Below, one piece after another: positions 33,196 through 38,265 of a DNA stretch of 38,265 bases. The notes under the pieces were generated by a model that made no database searches, had not been told where the DNA came from, and worked only from the letters and a program-made list of their open reading frames with translations. Position numbers and translations under genes: made by a program. The DNA comes from an uncultured Francisellaceae bacterium. GTDB lineage: Bacteria; Pseudomonadota; Gammaproteobacteria; UBA6186; Azoamicaceae. The DNA lies in contig CAMFJH010000020.1 in assembly GCA_945956915.1 (NCBI GenBank), positions 1 through 38,265 of the forward strand, read 5' to 3'. Each line of letters opens with the position of its first letter. Position 1 is the stretch's first letter.

Positions 33196-33971
33196 GGCCC
33201 CTGTAACTCAACGGGAGCCGCAGTACTTTCCGTATGCACACTGGTATCTGTTGTACTGTCTAATTTAGGCGCGGCTTCTCCATTAATTTGAAAAGCTCTA
33301 TTTTGTAAATAGGCATCTCTTACTAGGCGGTATTCATCTACTGCAGCTTCTGCAAAGGCAGCCTCATGCTTGAAAAAATCAGCTCTAATATTCACAAAAT
33401 CCACCCCTAAAAGCGTATATCTTAAACGATTAGAATGTATATAAGGGTAAACGGTCATCCAATAATTGACAGCCCAAGCGCCGAAAGCATCTCGTGCAGT
33501 AGAAGGTCCCACTAGCGGTAATACCACATAAATAGATTCTTCTAAACCCCATCTGGCTAAAGTGATACCAAAATCATTTTTGTGATGCTCTAAACCATTT
33601 TTTGCTGCTACATCAAATAAACCTCCTAAACCCCAAGTCGTATTTAAAGTGAAACGGGTGGCTGCTTCTCGAGCATCTTTCCATCGCCATTGCAAAATAT
33701 CATTGCCCATTACCGGAATTTCTTGTAAATTTTGAAAAAAATTCCCAATCATGTTTTTAATCGGTTTGGGAAATACTTTTCGATACAAGCGTGCCGTAGG
33801 GCTTATCAATACATAATCCAGGCCTTTGTTGAAGCCATAGATGCCCCTATTAAAACACTCCAGAGGATCTGCTTTTTTTAAAGGCATGCACGTACATCCA
33901 ACCAATGTTATCGCCCCTAAGGACAGAGTAAACCGTAATAAGTTAACTAAATATCTCATAATATATGCCAT
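33186..33971 (-). CDS. mlaA: MlaA (VacJ) outer-membrane lipoprotein of phospholipid transport
   Basis: Outer-membrane lipoprotein that removes mislocalised phospholipids from the outer leaflet through the Mla pathway. The 261-residue precursor has a lipobox (LVGC, Cys26) and the MlaA core: DPLECFNRGIYGFNKGLD, FFQNLQEIPVMGNDILQ, RFTLNTTWGLGGLFDVA, FGITLARWGL, VLPLVGPSTARDAFG. The C-terminal 40 residues are a low-complexity Ala/Pro/Thr tail. The rest of the Mla system (mlaBCDEF) is not present in the window. It is the first gene of an operon with a response-regulator phosphatase and a lipoprotein. Confidence 0.92.
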   Translation of the reverse strand: MAYIMRYLVNLLRFTLSLGAITLVGCTCMPLKKADPLECFNRGIYGFNKGLDYVLISPTARLYRKVFPKPIKNMIGNFFQNLQEIPVMGNDILQWRWKDAREAATRFTLNTTWGLGGLFDVAAKNGLEHHKNDFGITLARWGLEESIYVVLPLVGPSTARDAFGAWAVNYWMTVYPYIHSNRLRYTLLGVDFVNIRADFFKHEAAFAEAAVDEYRLVRDAYLQNRAFQINGEAAPKLDSTTDTSVHTESTAAPVELQGPPP

Positions 33972-34029
33972 TCTTTTGTTTAGGGAAACCTACTTATCAG
34001 TGTAATGCTAGAATTTATTTTCCACCAGT

Positions 34030-34067
34030 AAAAAAAAACCCCACAATTAGATTGCAGGGTTTTTTTT
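34030..34067 (-). terminator. Intrinsic terminator of the OprP-like porin gene
   Basis: AAAAAAAACCC (34031-34041) pairs with GGGTTTTTTTT (34057-34067), around an inner CAAT/ATTG pair. On the minus strand the stem is followed by T residues. It lies 15 nt past the porin stop. It also works on the plus strand. Confidence 0.85.
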
Positions 34068-34081
34068 AGACATTCAATCGT

Positions 34082-35488
34082 CTAGTAGAATGCAGCCTGG
34101 AAGCGTAGACCGAAAATATCCAGTTTACGTTTCTTAGCATCTGCAGCCAACAAGGGTTTAGTACCCGCGGTACTTCCCACTCTGTTTACAATATTATTGG
34201 CAAACACATGGTTCATCACGATATTTGTATTCGTGGGATGAATGTGTGCCCGAACATAGTTGAACTTGATTTGAACATTTTCATTCACAAACCAATTTAA
34301 TCCAACCGTGACATTGTTTTCTCTACCACCATAAATGTGCTTATCGTTCAAATTGACCGCACTGTAGCGAGCAGCAATTTCCCAGGCACCGCAATCGGAA
34401 GCAGGGACTACACTGCCAAAGGTTCCAGAGCAAAAGTCATAACAACGAGATTCACCGGTTATGACATAGCCTGCTTGTGCATGCCATCCCCAAAAATCTG
34501 GATGTCCAAAATTTGCAGGAGAGGTAGCCTCGTGATGTAGCTTCATTTTGGCTCTGTTATATTCTGCTTGAACAGTCACAGGACCCCACAATGCTGCTGC
34601 TTCTAAACCGCCCACTGCAAAACGTCGCGCACGCTGAGCACCCGCGTTAATCAAGGTTGCGGTTGTACGTGCTTGTCCTTCTGGCACTGTTTGGAAGACA
34701 TTCGTCAATACTCTATAGTTTTCTGGTGTGGTAGAAACTAAACGTTGATCTTTGAAAGAAGCACCAAAGTGATACACAGTGTCTTCACAATGCAGGGGTG
34801 AAAAGGTAATACGTATCGCTTCACCGGTGCGATCGTTGCGAGGTCTAAAAAACCCTTCATCTGTGAGAATACTAGCGGTTCTAAAAGCTCGGCTTTCTAA
34901 ACCAAAAGAGCGTGCTGCTTGTCTGGGTTGATAAACGGCTGCGGCAATTGTGAACATATCACAGAAGTGCGTATCCGCGTAGAGACCTAAGCCGAATTCA
35001 GGGGCTAAAAATGTGGTAGTCATTAAACTTTGTTCTAAAAACATTAAGTCTTTTTTATGACCCCAATTTTCTAGGCCAAAAGGAATAAACACTTGACCTA
35101 CAGCAAGATTGGTTTGTTCTACGCCTGAAAAGTTTAAATAGGCTTCACGGATAATAACAGGTTCGCCCCTAAAATCCAAAGTCACTCGATAAGACCAATC
35201 ATCACCTACGCCGCCTTTAAAATCTAACCAAGCGCGTCGAATATTGGCACCATTTGGGAAATCATGTCTTTTAGAGTTGGCTTTACCGGTAAAAATAGTT
35301 TCGTCTAATTGTAAAAGACCGCCAATCTTAAACCAGTAGCAACTTTCTGCAGGATCAAAAACACACAAGCCTCCACGTGAGCTGACTTGCATGGTAGCAT
35401 TTGCACCACTTGAAATGGCTGCTAATCCAATGGCTGCAAGCGTTAGTGCGGCACCTTTCAATTTTGAACGTTTTTCACTCTTCTTCAT
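34082..35488 (-). CDS. OprO/OprP-family (phosphate-selective-like) outer-membrane porin
   Basis: A 468-residue outer-membrane beta-barrel. The ATG at 35488 is preferred to the GTG at 35494 because AGGAG is 9 nt before the ATG but only 3 nt before the GTG. The signal peptide has a long basic start (KKSEKRSKLKG) then hydrophobic ALTLAAIGLAAISSGANA. The barrel begins FKIGGLLQLDETIF, followed by RRAWLDFKGGVGDDWSYRVTLDF and REAYLNFSGVEQTNLAVGQVFIPFGLEN, the OprP pattern. There are seven cysteines (42, 50, 176, 234, 349, 353, 366), mostly at turns (HFCDMF, LHCEDT, SRCYDFC, SDCGAW). The substrate is not known; anion selectivity is not established. Confidence 0.88.
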   Translation of the reverse strand: MKKSEKRSKLKGAALTLAAIGLAAISSGANATMQVSSRGGLCVFDPAESCYWFKIGGLLQLDETIFTGKANSKRHDFPNGANIRRAWLDFKGGVGDDWSYRVTLDFRGEPVIIREAYLNFSGVEQTNLAVGQVFIPFGLENWGHKKDLMFLEQSLMTTTFLAPEFGLGLYADTHFCDMFTIAAAVYQPRQAARSFGLESRAFRTASILTDEGFFRPRNDRTGEAIRITFSPLHCEDTVYHFGASFKDQRLVSTTPENYRVLTNVFQTVPEGQARTTATLINAGAQRARRFAVGGLEAAALWGPVTVQAEYNRAKMKLHHEATSPANFGHPDFWGWHAQAGYVITGESRCYDFCSGTFGSVVPASDCGAWEIAARYSAVNLNDKHIYGGRENNVTVGLNWFVNENVQIKFNYVRAHIHPTNTNIVMNHVFANNIVNRVGSTAGTKPLLAADAKKRKLDIFGLRFQAAFY

Positions 35489-35612
35489 GAACACTTTCTC
35501 CTAACTCAACCCTACTTCAGGTCTTAACGGTCAACGCGATTTTTCACGAGACCCATTAAACAAAACTATTTAAATCTAAGAAATCAATCTTAACAGACTT
35601 TATTTCAAAATA

Positions 35613-36443
35613 CTACACCCCATTCTCTACGAACAAATCTGAAAAGAGCGGGGCCTTAGGATACAAAGCATAGTCATCAAACTCTGTGAAGCCTTCTGCA
35701 CGTAATACCTGTTCATCGATATAAAAATTTCCAGTATATAAGCGGCTATCTTTATTGAAAATCACATACGCTGCATCGGCCACAATTTCAGGTTTACGGC
35801 TAGCATTTAAAATTTCTCTAGGAAAATGAACCTCGATTGCAGAAGTTGCTATCGTAGTTTTAGGCCATAACGAATTAACAGCTATACCGTATCCTTTAAA
35901 TTCCTCTGCCATTCCCAAGGTACACATACTGATACCATATTTGGAAATGGTATAAGCCAAATGATTTCTAAACCATTTAGGATTCATACTTAAAGGGGGA
36001 GAAAGGTTTAAGATATGGGGGTTGGATGCCTTAATAAGATAAGGCAATGCGGCTTGGGCACACAAAAAAGTAGCACGCACATTAACTGCCATCATTAAAT
36101 CCAGTTGCTTAGCGGTGGTCTCGGCTGTAGGCGTTAAAGAAATCGCACTGGCATTACTCACCAATATATCAATGCCCCCAAAATAATCAGCAGCTTTTTG
36201 CATCGCTTCTGATACGCCCATTTCATTTCGTACGTCTAATTGTATGGGTAAAGCATGACCACCCATGCTTTCTACCTCTTCTGCCACGCTATGAATGGTC
36301 CCGGGAAGTTTAGGATGTGGATCTTTGGTTTTTGCAGCTAAAATAATGTGCGCACCTTCTTTAGCGCACCTTAAAGCAATCGCGCAACCTATACCGCGAC
36401 TTGCACCGGTTATAAAAATAGTCTTACCTGTTAAATGCCCCAT
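35613..36443 (-). CDS. Short-chain dehydrogenase/reductase, HSDL2-like
   Basis: NAD(P)-dependent oxidoreductase of 276 residues. It has the Rossmann motif TGASRGIG (12-19), the NAS motif (97-99), the structural Asn121, catalytic Ser148 in ILNLSPPLSM, and Tyr164-x3-Lys168 in YTISKYG. The ISPPL-like stretch and PKTTIATSAIE loop resemble the hydroxysteroid dehydrogenase-like 2 subgroup, linked to fatty-acid metabolism. ATG 36443 is preferred to an upstream TTG (36461); GAG is about 9 nt before. It sits downstream of the pilX gene with about 80 nt between. Confidence 0.9.
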   Translation of the reverse strand: MGHLTGKTIFITGASRGIGCAIALRCAKEGAHIILAAKTKDPHPKLPGTIHSVAEEVESMGGHALPIQLDVRNEMGVSEAMQKAADYFGGIDILVSNASAISLTPTAETTAKQLDLMMAVNVRATFLCAQAALPYLIKASNPHILNLSPPLSMNPKWFRNHLAYTISKYGISMCTLGMAEEFKGYGIAVNSLWPKTTIATSAIEVHFPREILNASRKPEIVADAAYVIFNKDSRLYTGNFYIDEQVLRAEGFTEFDDYALYPKAPLFSDLFVENGV

Positions 36444-36521
36444 TCTAAAATTCTCGTTCAATTATTCAGTTCTTCACCACCATACAATAATTCCTAAACG
36501 AAACACAACTCACTTGAACAA

Positions 36522-36983
36522 TCAAGGGTTTTCAAGCTTTGACCAAGAAAGAATCTGCACATTGATGTATCCTTTGTTTGTAACAAGGGGAATGGCATAG
36601 CTTATCTGATATTTAGCGACTCTCAATTGTGCAATTAACGATTCTGCTAAAAACCCTAAGATTTCTTTTGCATAGCGCTGGCTGTATTTTTCTATATAGG
36701 TTTTGGGATCTTCTGTTAAAAAGCGATTGACTATTTCTTCTCGTTCCTTGAGCATTTGCAGGGCTTCTTGTTCAGCTTTGAGTTGCGCTTGCATAGCCTT
36801 ATCCACATTCATCACTATTTTCAAGCCTAAGGTACTTTGAATGTATAAATCACTTGCAAACCAAGATATGACCAATAGGACGATACTGACCATAATCAGT
36901 ACCACACCTTTTTCAAAATGGGAGTGGTGTGTTTTTAAGTGCGATTTCAAAATCAAATAGCTCATCCTGTTTAGTATATTCAT
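36522..36983 (-). CDS. pilX: PilX-like minor pilin / assembly protein
   Basis: A 153-residue protein with an N-terminal prepilin-like segment: basic and polar leader, then EKGVVLIMVSIVLLVISWFASDLY and QSTLGLKIVMN, matching PilX (hydrophobic helix and QxS/TxxxxxxxxN). The rest is a charged helical stem (QLKAEQEALQMLKEREEI) and short C-terminal beta region. The ORF begins 71 nt inside the 3' end of pilW; the ATG at 36983 has no clear ribosome-binding site. ATG 36965 and a TTG at 36956 with AGGA 8 nt upstream are alternatives. Third gene of pilV-pilW-pilX; an adjacent pilY1 and pilE are absent. Confidence 0.75.
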   Translation of the reverse strand: MNILNRMSYLILKSHLKTHHSHFEKGVVLIMVSIVLLVISWFASDLYIQSTLGLKIVMNVDKAMQAQLKAEQEALQMLKEREEIVNRFLTEDPKTYIEKYSQRYAKEILGFLAESLIAQLRVAKYQISYAIPLVTNKGYINVQILSWSKLENP

Positions 36984-37845
36984 TTACAATGCTTAGCTGT
37001 ATTTTCACACTCTTAACCCTAAGCCAATCTTGCTTATCTTCGATTTCTGTAGCATTTTTGTATTGTGCATCTCCCATACCATACTGTATGCTAAAAGTCC
37101 TAATGCCCCGAACCAATTCTTGTGCTGGCATTTGATTCTGTAATAAATCTTTACGATATAAACCATATACTGGCTTCTCTGCGGGGACCTTTAAAGGCTT
37201 TAAATAATACAGGATACGCTGTAACTCTACAACTTCTGTTTTATCTTGGATTTTATATAATTTAGTTAATGTATCTCTAACGTTTGCATTTATACTTTGA
37301 TGAAAAATCCATTGGTCAATCACTTGGTTTGTCACAAAAAGATCGCCCTGCGCATAATCTGCAATCAGAACCAAAGCACCTTCTCGAATGCCACTATTTT
37401 GCAAAGTCCGAATGCTATCCTTAGTATTGATAAGATCTGCTCCTAAGAGGGTTCTGTTTCGAGGGATATCATAAATTATCAGCACATCGCGATCTCTTGC
37501 ATACATGGGATGCGCCTGCCTGCCAAATCCAAAAACCAAACGTCTATCTTCAGGGTATAAAATACGGTGCTCGATTGGATGGCGATATTGTACAGCCATA
37601 TGCTCGGTAATCGGAAAATGAGGATCTCGACTGCGCACACCTCGATATCCGCTGGCTTGCAGATCTTCAGATAAAAATTGAAATGCGGTTCTGACCCGCG
37701 TTAAAACGGATTGGGTACTGTTTTGTATTAAATATTGCTTGCGAACGATTTGATACCAAGTCCCCGCGCCCGCTACCACCACCATACCAATGCTCATGCT
37801 AATCAATAAACCAATCAAGCTGTTTCCGAGTACTCGATTACTCAT
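36913..37845 (-). CDS. pilW: PilW-like minor pilin
   Basis: A 310-residue type IV minor pilin. The prepilin signal is GNSLIGLLISMSIGMVVVAG, cleavage expected after Gly7. The mature position 5, normally Glu, is Gly. The stalk continues YQIVRKQYLIQNSTQ, and the body has the PilW pattern RTAFQFLSEDLQASGYRG. The C-terminal half is mostly beta. It probably primes pilus assembly with PilX and PilV. It overlaps pilV by 4 nt (ATGA). Confidence 0.85.
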   Translation of the reverse strand: MSNRVLGNSLIGLLISMSIGMVVVAGAGTWYQIVRKQYLIQNSTQSVLTRVRTAFQFLSEDLQASGYRGVRSRDPHFPITEHMAVQYRHPIEHRILYPEDRRLVFGFGRQAHPMYARDRDVLIIYDIPRNRTLLGADLINTKDSIRTLQNSGIREGALVLIADYAQGDLFVTNQVIDQWIFHQSINANVRDTLTKLYKIQDKTEVVELQRILYYLKPLKVPAEKPVYGLYRKDLLQNQMPAQELVRGIRTFSIQYGMGDAQYKNATEIEDKQDWLRVKSVKIQLSIVNEYTKQDELFDFEIALKNTPLPF

Positions 37846-38024
37846 GGCAGATTTTGTTTAACAGGCGAGAACTGAGTAAGCATGGTTTTTTGTTGTTTAA
37901 GAGTTATTTGTTGAATGCTTTTGGCTTCTATTAATAAAGAACTACTCGCAGCAATGCCTACAGACAAGATCAAAAGCGCTACTATTACCTCTATAAAAGA
38001 AAATCCTTCTCCAGTGTTTTTCAT
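37842..38024 (-). CDS. pilV: Very short PilV-like prepilin
   Basis: Only 60 residues. A class III signal MKNTGEGFSFIEVIVALLIL is complete, with Gly7-Phe8 cleavage and Glu5 present, followed by SVGIAASSSLLIEAKSIQQ, the PilV N-terminal helix. It ends shortly after the helix, with no globular domain, although PilV is usually 130-180 residues. AGGAAAAAA precedes the ATG and the stop overlaps the pilW start (ATGA), so the truncation preserves coupling. Either a truncated relic kept for coupling, or a natural helix-only pilin. Confidence 0.75.
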   Translation of the reverse strand: MKNTGEGFSFIEVIVALLILSVGIAASSSLLIEAKSIQQITLKQQKTMLTQFSPVKQNLP

Positions 38025-38112
38025 TTTTTTCCTAACATAAAGACATATCTATTTTCAACAGACTGAATAATATAGAAAAAGTCTTTCTAATGCAAGTACT
38101 CTCTTTAAATTA

Positions 38113-38141
38113 TTGTATTTTTCATTTTTTAATGATAGAAT
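38113..38141 (+). promoter_or_regulatory. Promoter at the right edge
   Basis: TTGTAT (38113-38118) and TAGAAT (38136-38141) with an ideal 17-nt spacer, followed about 35 nt on by a strong ribosome-binding site and micro-ORF. It diverges from the pilV operon. Confidence 0.5.
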
Positions 38142-38176
38142 AACTTACTAAAAATTCATAAGTATCGGAGGAAAAA

Positions 38177-38233
38177 ATGGCTAGGTCACGTGAAGAAATC
38201 GAAAAAGTATTAGAAGCTGTCTCAAAAATATAA
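38177..38233 (+). CDS. Micro-ORF of 18 residues with strong ribosome-binding site
   Basis: Encodes MARSREEIEKVLEAVSKI after CGGAGGAAAAA, a very good Shine-Dalgarno at proper spacing, and downstream of a promoter with ideal spacing. The peptide is an amphipathic helix. It could be a real small protein, a leader peptide, or the broken start of a longer gene whose remainder lies beyond the window. No homologue is recognised. Confidence 0.4.
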   Translation: MARSREEIEKVLEAVSKI

Positions 38234-38265
38234 ATTAAGGTAAAATGCTGCTAAGGAAACTAGGG

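Noticed and set aside
1..38265. CRISPR array, rRNA or tRNA genes
   Set aside because: I looked for regularly spaced repeats and for tRNA T-loop signatures in the gaps between genes and saw none. A covariance-model scan (tRNAscan-SE, Infernal) would settle it.

Overview
The window is AT-rich and gene-dense. It looks like chromosome from a gammaproteobacterium, most like the host-associated Legionellales/Coxiella side of the class. The grounds are: a mix of Gram-negative envelope genes (Lpt lipopolysaccharide export, MlaA, FadL, an OprP-type porin, type IV pilins); a lysine/alanine-repeat histone H1-like protein; two outer-membrane barrels with cysteines at strand ends (compare disulfide-linked MOMPs of Legionella); and several proteins I do not recognise. 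The placement is inference. No marker gene here fixes the species. I saw no rRNA, tRNA, CRISPR array, complete insertion sequence or phage module.

Layout. 1-2860: a short possibly decayed ORF at the left edge, an unknown protein, a major type IV pilin, two tandem small exported paralogues, and a DUF155/RMND1-like membrane protein. 2975-8109: the ABC-F translation factor EttA, then an island of poorly known genes (a small protein, a STAND/archaeal-type ATPase behind a striking palindromic promoter, a small basic coiled-coil protein), then RadA. 8236-12136: an unknown protein, a His/Lys-rich exported protein with its own terminator, and a nested SEC-C / DUF4124 / RecD2 operon. 12409-15879: a 590-residue unknown protein with a HicA-like C-terminal segment, then a compact LPS-export pair in which LptC-like and LptA-like halves appear fused, overlapping lptB. 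15876-21044: an MFS transporter, tsaB, a histone H1-like repeat protein, hemH, adk and a LOG-family hydrolase.

21044-30009 is a long minus-strand run: an S9 peptidase, a TPR protein, two c-di-GMP EAL proteins (one with a degenerate GGDEF, one with a substituted catalytic glutamate), a GNAT acetyltransferase and a PLP-dependent amino-acid decarboxylase. Decarboxylase, GNAT and the EAL-only protein are closely packed and probably co-transcribed. 30172-35488 is mainly envelope: FadL, a small lipoprotein, a response-regulator/PP2C phosphatase coupled to mlaA, and an OprP-like porin. 35613-38265: an HSDL2-like SDR, then a minor-pilin operon pilV-pilW-pilX with odd features (very short PilV, PilW without the conserved Glu5, and PilX starting inside pilW), and a promoter with a micro-ORF at the right edge.

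The observations I rate highest are the HicA-like fusion, the LptC-LptA hybrid, the paired palindromes over the ATPase promoter, the apparently dead EAL protein in the decarboxylase/acetyltransferase run, and the shared cysteine pattern of the two unrelated barrels. All functional calls rest on reading motifs by eye. No database search was possible.
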